NCBI GenBank assembly: GCA_020740775.1
Contig: JAHEWK010000009.1
Span: 620,001 to 684,000 of the forward strand
Reading direction: 5' to 3'
DNA from: Ilyonectria destructans
Lineage: Eukaryota; Ascomycota; Sordariomycetes; Hypocreales; Nectriaceae
DNA length: 64,000 nt
The notes beneath the pieces were generated by a model that had not been told where the DNA came from, ran no database searches, and saw only the letters and a list, made by a program, of their open reading frames with translations. Position numbers and translations under genes: made by a program. Positions 11,522 to 20,681 of the stretch are shown here, piece by piece (position 1 is the first letter of the stretch; each line of letters starts with the position of its first letter).

Positions 11522-12615
11522 ATGCGTTCATTCACCCCCTGGCGCCCTGTGGAAGTCGAACGAAGCTTCAGTGGTGGGATTGAGGAGAATAAACTGGGGA
11601 TCTGTCCGGAAATGAATGGGTCACGGGCTTTGAATAGCTTGGACAGAGTAAGAACCCGACGTAGGATTATGTTGGCCAGAGTTAACTGAGTGTTTAGAGA
11701 ATCATTCCGGATATCCTTCGACTAGATACACATGTGTACACATTGTATCTAGTGACGGCAAGCGATTTTGTCAGCGTGCTCCTCCCACAAACGATGTTTT
11801 CCATCTTTGCCTGCATGTCGACCCATTTTACAACAAACCACAAGGGGCTTTCGGTTATCGATTTCCTCCCTCGCCTTCATCTCGTCGTTGCTTGGATCTG
11901 GCTCCAATTATTGGTTCTGGATCTCGCGAACCAACGACTCCCCGATTCAGTGGCCGAAGACGAGATCAACAAACCATGGCGTCCGATTCCTTCGAAACGT
12001 TTAAGCACAGATGGGGCCCGACAACTGCTTGTGGTCAGCATCTTGCTCACGTTGGGATTCGCCACCTACACAGGCAGCATCCCCCAGACTCTGGTCTTGT
12101 TCTTGTTGAACTGGCTGTACAACGATTTGGGTCTGGCAAATGACCACTGGGTATTGCGCAATCTCCTTAATGCACTTGGCATCACATGTATCGGAGCTGG
12201 TGCTACGCAAGTTGCATTCGGTCCAGACTATGGCATTGATGCCAAGGCATTGCACAAGTGGTGGCTGTTGTGTGCCGGCATGATCTTAACAACAATCCAT
12301 GGCCAGGATTTGTATGATCAGGAGGGTGATGCGAAGCGATGCAGAAAAACAGCACCGTTGGTCCTTGGTGACAATATTGCCCGCTGGACCATTCTTGTTC
12401 CAGTACTGGCGTGGAGTGCAATCATGCCAGCTTCGTTAGGCATGAGACCCTCGACAGAGTTGATGGGATGCGTGTTACCGATTCTCTTTGGCTGCCTCGT
12501 TTCGTCCCGCCTCTTTTTCTGGCGTACCGTACAAGCTGACAAAACAACGTTCAAATGCTGGGCTACGTGGAGTGTTTGTCTGTATGCGCTCCCGCTGTTT
12601 AAGAGCATGGAATAG
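11522..12615 (+). CDS. UbiA-family membrane prenyltransferase / terpene cyclase
   Basis: Model: exon 11522-11647, intron 11648-11697 (50 bp, branch-like GTTAACTG), exon 11698-12615; 347 residues. Joining the first exon supplies an ATG, because the long frame alone starts only with GTG at 11734. The body has multiple membrane helices and the motifs of the fungal UbiA group that includes the fumagillin bergamotene synthase Fma-TC: TASDF (62-66), DLANQRLPDSVAEDEINKPWRPIP (117-140), YNDLGLANDHWVLRNLLNALG (183-203) and the second Asp-rich loop QDLYDQEGD (245-253). These Asp clusters bind Mg-diphosphate. Members either transfer a prenyl group to an aromatic acceptor or cyclise a prenyl diphosphate; sequence alone does not decide. 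It is convergent with the cis-prenyltransferase fusion gene, which could supply its substrate. No lesions are seen. Confidence 0.85.
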
Positions 12616-13012
12616 ATACGTAATCAATGTGGAGAAGGACTTGTTAGGGTTTGGGTAAAGTTTTGGGTTACATTTGCTATCTCAATCTGTCTTCTTGATC
12701 TCTTATCTTCTAGTCTCTTTCGTGTTTGAATGTGCAAGGCTCAAAGTATAGGGGCGAGGGCGGTAGGATACGGCGGAGAGAAAGGTATAGAAGAGAGTTT
12801 TAAAAAGAGTAACAAGGAAAAAACAATTTGCATAGAGAATAGATAGGAAACGAAAAGGCGTGGCGGGACTCTCTATTAGCTCGACTTTATTAGGAGAAAT
12901 AGACTCATAGAAGTTAGATTGAATAAGGAGTCACAAGAGATCCCCTTTAAAAAGAAAAGGGGAGTGCCATAGGTAGGTAGCATTTTACAGTAACTGATCT
13001 CAATTGTATCGT
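12616..13012. other. Convergent 3' intergenic region
   Basis: About 400 bases between the stop of the UbiA-type gene and the stop of the convergent fusion gene. It is purine-rich on the plus strand (runs of AAAGA/GGAGA type around 12770-12970) and presumably carries both polyadenylation regions. No ORF of interest. Confidence 0.5.
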
Positions 13013-14905
13013 CTACACTCCAAGCCGCCTATTTCGCTTTGATAGATCCAGCAAACTTCTTAAGAATGTTGACTGCTTAAGCTCTGGCCAATTCTCCTCG
13101 ACAATGGCAAACTCCGCATGGTGCGACTCCCACAATGCGAAACCACTTAGCCTGTTTTCACCACTTGTCCGCAGTATCGTATCGATTTGTGGTAATCCTA
13201 GCTGCGCCGAGTATGTCTGACGAGATATATCAACCTCGGTGATATTTTCAACTGCCTCTTCCACAGACAATCCTTCCTGTGACACCTTTGCTTTCAAGGC
13301 TAGCCTTGCAGCGCGTGTGAGTTCAGAGCGTCCGCCGTAGCCGATTGCCATTTGGAGGTTGAATTTGGTGTTTTGGGAAGTGGCAGCTTCGGCTTTGTCA
13401 ATCATATGATTGAGATGATCTGGAAGGATGGACCTGTTGCCAATGACTCGGAAACGGATTTCAGGCACGAGAAATGCTGCATCGCCCGCCACTATCTCTT
13501 CAATGTACTCGGCTATCATTGAGAACAGTGGGTTGAGCTCCTGACTTCCACGTTTAAGGTTGTCGTCAGACAGCGCCCAAACAGTGAGGTTTCGAACTCC
13601 AGAGCTAAAAGCCCACGACAAAACCTGTAGGAGCTTATAAGCACCAACTTGGTGGCCGTCTAGAACGCTTCCGAGCCCTCTATGGCGGGAATAGCGGCGG
13701 TTTCCATCCATTATAACACCCAGGTGCTGTGGTAGTTGATCAATGCTATGCAGGACCCTGCCCCGATAGTATGAGCATTTAAGGACCTCCGTAAATTCTT
13801 CGCAGAATCCAGACACGAGGTGGATTGATCGCTTGGCGTTCTTTATCGTTGGTACGTGGGCTTCCATGTCTGGGAAGCGTGGGAGGGATTCATTAGGCAA
13901 TCCTTTAAAAAGACTGTGATCATCGCTGCCAAAAATCTCATGGTAAAGGTCGGCTGAAACATCACCCATTCGAGAGTTTCCAGAAACCAAGAGATCCAAA
14001 GTACCATCCAAGGTCAATGTGCGAGGGCATATGCTGTAGTGAAAATAGGAAAGGAAGCAGCTCGCCTTTCTCAAACACCACCAAAGGGACATGCCAACGA
14101 CGCCACGGCTGCAACTTTCATCTCCAATAACGCTGCCTGATAGTGCCCAGACAAATCTCTTGAAAAGAAACAATGCGGCGAAAGTGAATGGCCGTCTCAA
14201 AAGCCCACCATCTCCCAGTGCGCCTTTTTTCCTCAGCAGATTGCACTGCCGTAAATACTCCTGTTGAATCTTCAGTGTTTGATGTCCATCGAATTGTAAC
14301 TCTTTTCGCAGATATTGTTCCACCTCAGCCATGGTCATCGGCACCTTTCGTCCCAGATCATTTGGGTCGAGCTTATCGGCCATGCTCATGACAGCTTTCA
14401 CTGCTCCGTCTGCTTCCTCCGCAGTTATGCTCCCCAAAAACTCATGTGTCTTAACAATTGCATACACAAATGTTGCAAAAACTATAACATTGGTCTCAAA
14501 GACAAACAACGGAATGGGACGGTGCAGCTTTTGAAGCCAGTTTATGACTTGACGCCGTTCGGAGCTCTTGGATCGGATCATGATAGAAATGAAGGTTACA
14601 GTGCGTACAAGTCGACGCCAGGGGTCGGTCTTGTATGTACTATGGGCATTGATTACTTTCGAAAGTTCTGGGTGTGAAAGCTGGAGACTTGAGGCAACGA
14701 GGACAGCGGAGAGCATAATGTCTCCTCGATCGAAGAGGGCGTGTAGCTTTTCGAAGGAAGGATATTTATCTCTCCACACCAGTGTTGTGGCCTTGATATC
14801 TTTCCAATAGCGTAGCAACAAGGTCGTAACGTAGTAGGCTATTGCGGCGGCGGACAAGATAATTATGAGCAGGCCGCCGTTCAGGAGGAGGAGTTGAGAG
14901 TCCAT
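13013..14905 (-). CDS. Fusion protein: MpaB/latex-clearing-like (DUF2236) domain plus cis-prenyltransferase
   Basis: One uninterrupted ORF of 630 residues from ATG 14905; an in-frame ATG at 15016 would add 37 residues. Residues 5-32 form one membrane helix. Residues about 58-230 resemble the DUF2236/MpaB-like oxygenase family: LQLSHPELSKVINAHSTY (74-91), DPWRRLVRT (94-102) with the R-x-x-x-T pair Arg98/Thr102, and His128 in KLHRP, 26 residues after Thr102, the spacing I expect for the heme-ligand His in bacterial relatives. A second family His (V-H-A-T) is Phe here. Residues 240-390 are a linker with hydrophobic stretches. Residues 392-630 are a cis-prenyltransferase: VIMDGNRRYSRHRG with Asp400, TVWALSDDNLKRG, QMAIGYGGRSEL, LRTSGENRLSGFALWESHHAEF with Arg579 and Glu583, and NWPEL. 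W-x-L-S-x-D-N and LSGFxLWxS look closer to bacterial short-chain Z-FPP synthases than to eukaryotic dehydrodolichyl synthases. Likely an ER-anchored enzyme; the combined reaction is unknown. Confidence 0.85.
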   Translation of the reverse strand: MDSQLLLLNGGLLIIILSAAAIAYYVTTLLLRYWKDIKATTLVWRDKYPSFEKLHALFDRGDIMLSAVLVASSLQLSHPELSKVINAHSTYKTDPWRRLVRTVTFISIMIRSKSSERRQVINWLQKLHRPIPLFVFETNVIVFATFVYAIVKTHEFLGSITAEEADGAVKAVMSMADKLDPNDLGRKVPMTMAEVEQYLRKELQFDGHQTLKIQQEYLRQCNLLRKKGALGDGGLLRRPFTFAALFLFKRFVWALSGSVIGDESCSRGVVGMSLWWCLRKASCFLSYFHYSICPRTLTLDGTLDLLVSGNSRMGDVSADLYHEIFGSDDHSLFKGLPNESLPRFPDMEAHVPTIKNAKRSIHLVSGFCEEFTEVLKCSYYRGRVLHSIDQLPQHLGVIMDGNRRYSRHRGLGSVLDGHQVGAYKLLQVLSWAFSSGVRNLTVWALSDDNLKRGSQELNPLFSMIAEYIEEIVAGDAAFLVPEIRFRVIGNRSILPDHLNHMIDKAEAATSQNTKFNLQMAIGYGGRSELTRAARLALKAKVSQEGLSVEEAVENITEVDISRQTYSAQLGLPQIDTILRTSGENRLSGFALWESHHAEFAIVEENWPELKQSTFLRSLLDLSKRNRRLGV

Positions 14906-15003
14906 GTTGGAGTAAATTGAGCATAGCAATAACAAAGGCGTCGGTGGGTGGTTGTCCTGACTTTGGCCATAGGGAGCAGAGGAGAAGGCCCCGTGAGTTT
15001 GGA

Positions 15004-15010
15004 GTTTATA
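15004..15010 (-). promoter_or_regulatory. TATA-like element of the fusion gene
   Basis: On the minus strand TATAAAC lies about 100 bases before ATG 14905. It overlaps the coding part of the longer alternative frame, which favours 14905 as the true start. Confidence 0.35.
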
Positions 15011-15016
15011 ATACAT

Positions 15017-17609
15017 TAGCTAGTATACTTTCACAATCGCCATTATATCTCTCTCAATCTAGGGAGGGCGTAAATGATATAGGTGATCCATCTCCCTCCC
15101 TGCCTTAAAATCTAGCTATCGGATAATCCCGTGTCTTGAAAACCTGACGCAGGGATAAATTGCCTGGAATGTGGATAGCTGAGTAAAGGATACAGTGATA
15201 AATGGATGAGATATGATGGAGTTATATGAGCAGCCATGCCGTGCCCACTCAGTCTGCAATGTATATTTTCTTTTTTTTTTAGCTTTACTCAATATCATCA
15301 GATACATCAAAGCCATGCAGTCCCCACGATCCTTCTCCTCGCTTTCGTAGTTGCAATAGTCGAACCTCAGGACCATCTCTTTTCAAGGCAGTCAGACGGG
15401 CAAACTTCGAGGATTGTGACGCGCTCCAGTCACATTCTTAGCATTTGTAGGTGAGGCGGGTAGAAGAATATTTCCTACGTGTGGCGAAACATCATAATTG
15501 GGTCGTTTATGATCCGCCCTTGACCTTTCAGTGTTAGACCTGCATGGATCAGGTCTGTCTCAGTTCAGAATACAAAACTGGTCTCAGTTGGGAGTCCAGT
15601 ACGGGTCTAAGACTGCAGGACTGGAATCAATCTGCTTCAAGCAATCGAGCTTATCGCTGACAATTAGATGTAAGACAAGGACGGGGTGAGTTTAATTCCG
15701 AGGCCCCGGTACTTGGTTTTCACAAATTCTCGCCCATCCTATCGGGCCGAACTCTTTTGAGGGTCTCCTAGGTATTCATTTACTTTGAAACGGGATTCGC
15801 GTCTTAATTGGTTCTGCTGGCTATTTTAGTTAACCAATCGCTGAGATTCATCGATGAAATGACCAGTCTTGGCTGCGACGCATTTATCGAAAGGCCAGAC
15901 CTCCTTAAGCCGGTGGAGAAATTGTACAGGACAAGCCACCATACCTGCGGGTGCATATTTGCCGATGCCGAAATGAGCCAAAGCGATTCAGATGCCAAAT
16001 TCCTACGTTTAAGCTGATGGCTTGATTGCAATTTGCTATGTACAGAGTGCTGTTTCAATTATCGCTATCGACTCAGCCTTCTGAAAAGGCCAGGTGTATC
16101 TCCAACACCGGCTTATCACTCCCTCAGCCCTATTTTCGAGTTGTAGTCCGGGAGGTCGTCGAGGAATGGAAACACAAGCGCGTTCCAGCAGGCTACCCTA
16201 GAACACCACCCATTGCTGCTCGCGGTCGACCAGGACGAGAAAACAAGACCAATGCGGCCAAATAATACAAACAATAGGTGGTTAAATGTTTTCTGGTATT
16301 ACTTGCAAAAGAAATCATAAGAAAAGGCCAATTCAGTGGGAAAACACCCGGCATGGGCTTAATGCCCCTGCAACTGGGATCAACAAATCTTGATCATAGT
16401 AACCATTCCATCCCTTGGTTTCTGGGAGTAGCTCAAAAAAACTTCCCTTACGTATCCTCTCCCCCTAGATATTACCTCATGAACTAACCTAACACCCCAA
16501 ATAGTTGCCAATTGAAGATGGTGATACCTTTCGTGGATCATTGCAGCGCTCCACACTTTCACTCGGCGCTCAGTCAGGAAGTGCGTGGCGATCCATGCGA
16601 GGGACGTGGCCAAAAGCGGTGTGTTAACATGAGACGAAAAGTATCAGGAGATTTAGGTGGGATGATCCATGAGAGTTATTTCGCTATGTCGAGTTTTCCA
16701 CGTCAAATGTCACTCCACGGAGCCAAGTGCCAAGAGTTAAGCGCCAAGCGCCAAGAGTCAAGAACCAAGAATCAGGACGATAGCCAAGGCCAGGTTGACG
16801 TCACATCCCTGTCGGTACTTGAGATACAAAGCCTCCCAAAAACTCTCTCTCCTAGCCATTATCACTTTCGGGGAGAACTGAGAGTCTTGGGAGATATTCG
16901 AGATTGACATGAAGTTGAAGTCGCCTGGGCATCGAATGTCAACGTTGATTGGCCAGAGTACAAGCAGTGGTTAACCCCGGAGAGAATCCTTCGCCTGTAG
17001 TATGAGAATCTCTTTTCGTATCAGTCGGTCACTCAGACCGGTATTTCCGATCGGGGTCTATACGAATCAAAACGCCGTTGGAGTTTTTGTAGCCCTCAGC
17101 CCACGCAACGGACGCGTGCAATCCGTGCCAGGGTTGATGAATGGGACTTTTTTCTCGGCGATTTGTATGATCATAGCGAAATTTATTCCAAAACTCCGAG
17201 GAAGGTCAATAACGTGACTAGATTAAGGCGTTAACCCCTTTCACATGTCTTTTGGCTTGACAGGCGAGGAACAGCTCGCTCTCCATCATTGCGCGGCATC
17301 CTAGTCTTCAAAGCATCATCACTCTACCCATGCCACTATATCAAATCTATCACACCACAGGCCCCTTCTCAAACAGTATTTGAATCGGTCCCCCCTCGAA
17401 TAATAAGCATAACTTTCTGAAAGGACAGCCCTTTCTCACATTTCTTTCATATACATATCGCCATCCTACTCGCTCTGGGACCCCCTTCTTTTGGGGAAAG
17501 TCTCAGCCGCCATTCTTCCCTTTCGTTGCCATTTTCGAGGCTCAGCCTCGAACGGAGTACTGGAGGGCATCTTCAACCAGATCGTGAGAAATTTACAGAA
17601 CGCACAACC
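15017..17609. other. Gene-poor intergenic region
   Basis: About 2.6 kb with no supportable gene. The longest ORF (16512-16907, plus) has no domain and is rich in simple repeats of CCAAG type. A pyrimidine tract lies near 15270-15283. The 3' part is the promoter side of the RTA1 gene. Confidence 0.45.
16721..16790. repeat. Degenerate CCAAG/GCCAAG short tandem repeat
   Basis: The plus strand repeats GCCAAG-like hexamers separated by short spacers (gccaagtgccaag, gcgccaagcgccaag, gaaccaagaatc). It looks like a decayed microsatellite or an array of short protein-binding sites. Confidence 0.5.
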
Positions 17610-18712
17610 ATGTCGGACATAAACAGCACTCTCCCAGCGGGATATAGAAGGCCAACGTTTCATAACTGCAAAGACGGCGTCTCGGATCTTTGCCCTGCGG
17701 AGGCCTCGCTCTACGGCGATTATTTCACCCTCGGAGCTTGCATATTCTTTGTCGCTGCTCACAGCCTTGCTCTTATCCCTCAGCTAGCCTTCGGATTCAA
17801 AGCCCGCACCTGGTCTTTCTCGTCGTGGCTGACAATGGGTATCCTGTTTGAGATTATGGGTTACACTGGACGCATTATCATGAGCTCTGATCCCTGGGTT
17901 TATGGCGCCTTTGTTCTCCAGCTCGTGATGCTCATTCTCGGGCCAACACTGGTTGCCGCGAGTATCTCGGTGACATTTAAGCACATCGTGTTGTGGTACG
18001 GACCCGAGTATAGCATTTTTAAGCCTTGGCTATACCCATGGGTCTTTGTCGGTACTGATCTCTTTTCAATTGTCATCCAGTCTGCCGGTGGTGTTGTTTC
18101 CGCCAAGGCAATTGGCGGAGAGGTAAAAAACCAGGAGCTGCTCGACGTAGGATCAGCGCTCCTCGTCGCCGGCACGACTTTCCAGATGGCCAATATGGTG
18201 GTTTGTGGTGGCTTGATGGTGCTGTACCTATGGAGACGACGCCATGGAATCAGTAATAATGCGGGAGGAGTGCGATCATCCGGTGCCGAGGCCCACAATA
18301 CGAGCAGTTGCGCAGAGTCTGAACAGACAATCAAGCCAAGCGACAAAAAGACGAAGATGTTCGTTCGCGCGATCACTGTGGCGTACATCCTTATCATTAT
18401 CCGTTGCGTATACCGGTAAGCTTACGTTTTTACCACGCCTTTATTGCAGGACTAAAGACTAAATAATCCAATAGTGTTCCCGAGCAACAGATGGGTTGGG
18501 GCAATGACCTCATGCAGAATGAAGCGACCTTCTTGACTCTCGACGGTGCTATGATGCTGATCTCGATCTGGATTCTCACGGTTTTCCATCCTCATTTCTT
18601 CTTCCCCTTTCTCTCGAAAAAGTCAGGAGAAGGCATCCTGGCCGACAAGTCACTGGAGGGCGGGTCGAGCCAGGAAGGACAGGAGATGGGATCCTTGTTC
18701 AAGACAGCATAG
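17610..18712 (+). CDS. RTA1-like seven-helix membrane protein
   Basis: Exons 17610-18415 and 18475-18712 with a 59 bp intron; 347 residues. Seven hydrophobic segments run from about residue 45 to the end. RTA1-family blocks are visible: ACIFFVAAHSLALIPQ, EIMGYTGRIIMSSDPW, QLVMLILGPTLVAASISVTFKH, FVGTDLFSIVIQSAGGVVSA and, across the splice, IIIRCVYRVPEQQMGWGNDLMQNE. RTA1 proteins sit in the plasma membrane or ER and are linked to 7-aminocholesterol resistance and sphingoid-base or lipid stress, without an established transport mechanism. The start at 17610 gives a short polar extracellular N-terminus; an in-frame ATG at 17526 is less likely. The intron lies inside the conserved CVYR-V-x-E motif, as is common in this family. 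Confidence 0.9.
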
Positions 18713-19248
18713 GAGAAGGAACTCTAACGAGGATGTTCCATAGAACGCTATTGGGATGACATGTCACTCTCACTTTCAATTCATTTTCGTATAACTGTGT
18801 TAAATTAGTTTAGTGCTCAAATTGATACATTGGGAATGGCAAAACTAGGTTTCCGGGACTGTGTAGGACGAGACTCTGCGCTGAAGACGTACATTGCATA
18901 GATCCCCGGACCCTGGGCTTTACATAGCCAGGCGAAACAATTAAGAAGCCGACTCACATAATTAACCATGGAGAAAGAGAATTTGTGAACTTAAATATGT
19001 AGTGATAGTCGAGGAGAAGGAATTGAGTAAGACCCGATCCCTTGACCTCGGAAACATAGCGGTTAACGGCACAGTAAAATTTAGGCGGCATTTTCTTTAC
19101 ATTCCTGAGGTTAGTGTGACACGGTTGGTTGTATCAGATCTTGACATAGCATGAAAGGCATCGAAGATGGCGATTCAACTCTTGTAGACGCGAACAAGGG
19201 GGAAAAAACGTCGTGTATTCAATGTAACTCCTATCATCCCTAAGTCCG
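18713..19248. other. Convergent intergenic region
   Basis: About 540 bases between two convergent 3' ends. Nothing beyond presumed polyadenylation regions is visible. Confidence 0.5.
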
Positions 19249-20681
19249 TCATATTGGAGAGGTCGGGTGTTTCACTTCCTGCACCTGTATCGCCATATCA
19301 TTTATAACGTAGATGGCCCCCCTTTCTCCATTTCCAGTTTGTCGTGAGCAAGGTAATTGGATGGGAATGACGACTTGGTGTCCTTCTGAAGTCTGTTCAA
19401 CGTTCGCGGTTCTCGGTAGGCCACGCTCCGTATCAGCCAATTGATGGCTTGAGCCTGATTCTTCACTGTCCTTTCCCTCGCTTCTTGCGATGGTAGTCAA
19501 CCTGATGGTGTTGATAGGTCGGCTTTTTGGATGGCTTCTGCCGTTGGAGCTCAGGAATGATCGGGGAAGTATACGGCGAAAGATCGGCCGAAGCAAAGGA
19601 AAGCAAGCTAAGATGGATGGGTAAGTGGTCCTGGAGCGGAACGGGTGTAGTCATAGATAATTACCGGAGACGATTGCGATATTGAGCTCAACTGCTCCCC
19701 ACATGAAATTCAAGGCTACATCATGTGACATTTCCGTCGTGTTGACGTCGTATCGAACCGACTCAATAATGACAAATATCGATGCGAGGCACACACTAGG
19801 GTCATTAGCGGTTGTGCATGTCGGGGTGGTGCGATGGAATCGGAAACGTACAGGGAGCCGATGACGAAGAGGCCCATAACCGCAAGCTTCTGGCCGAGAG
19901 GTAAATAAAGTCTGCTTAGTTCAATAGCCGGCAAGACGAGAATAATGACATCCATGACGAAGTGTGTCAGGACGGTGCCGAAGAAAAACTGGGCGTCATT
20001 GATCTTGCAGCGAGCATTCTTGATTGACTTATCCCAGTAGGCCTGGACGGGGATGCAGTGAAAGATTACCATGAAGGTCCGGAGGATGATCCAAATGAGC
20101 GATATCACAAACATCATCTGAATGGGGATTCGAATGGAGGATTGCTTGAAAAGGCGCCAGTAGAGGCCCAATATTGCGAACTTTGACGACGCGATCGAGA
20201 AAGCATAGCAAAATTGGCTACAGTACATGAGAAGTCTTGAATGCAGGAGCATGTATTCTCGCTGCGATTCGCTGAGGGACGGGTCGACGAATTGGCCAAG
20301 CCCCCAGTCGATGGTCCCTGGGTGGCAGTTAATACTTGCAGAATGTGCTAGAGGTGTCGCAGGAATTGGTGTCTACATATTAGCAGGATGGTATTGTATC
20401 CGCTGGCAAATACCTTGCGTTTGTGTGGTTTGTTAGCGCTCGTTTCATTCAGTTCGTTGCTTCAATTTTGTTCTGCCTCTTAATCTGGCTCCCCTCCCCC
20501 CGCTGGCCAGGGCACGATAACAATGGGCTGAACTCACAAATGCTGACACGCAAAAGTAGTCATCAAACCACCAGGCCATTTTCGTCATGCGTCGCGCGAC
20601 GACCCGAAGCACCAGCGCAGTGAGCGCGGCGGCCCAGGTGATGGAGACTGCGGCAAAGACATTCGGTTGGAGCCCAGCCAT
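19249..20681 (-). CDS. Fungal rhodopsin-fold integral membrane protein (PTH11-like)
   Basis: Five exons on the minus strand: 20681-20538, 20413-20377, 20317-19852, 19795-19665, 19607-19249; 378 residues in frame. The N-terminus has a first helix followed by VLRVVARRMTKMAWWFDDYFCV, the R-x-x-x-R...DD(Y/W) block of the fungal rhodopsin domain. TIDWGLGQFVD follows, then YCSQFCYAFSIASSKFAILGLYWRLF, a long helix with HCIPVQAYWD, KINDAQFFFGTVLTHFVMDVIILVLPA and GLFVIGSL-VCLASIFVIIESVRY. The ending ELNIAIVSACFPLLRPIF is also typical. The C-terminal 110 residues are cytosolic and polar. Members include Pth11-type surface receptors, but most are orphans. No CFEM domain is present. Confidence 0.88.

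Noticed and set aside
16512..16907. 131-codon plus-strand ORF
   Set aside because: Sequence is low-complexity and partly made of the CCAAG repeat; no homology signal recognised.
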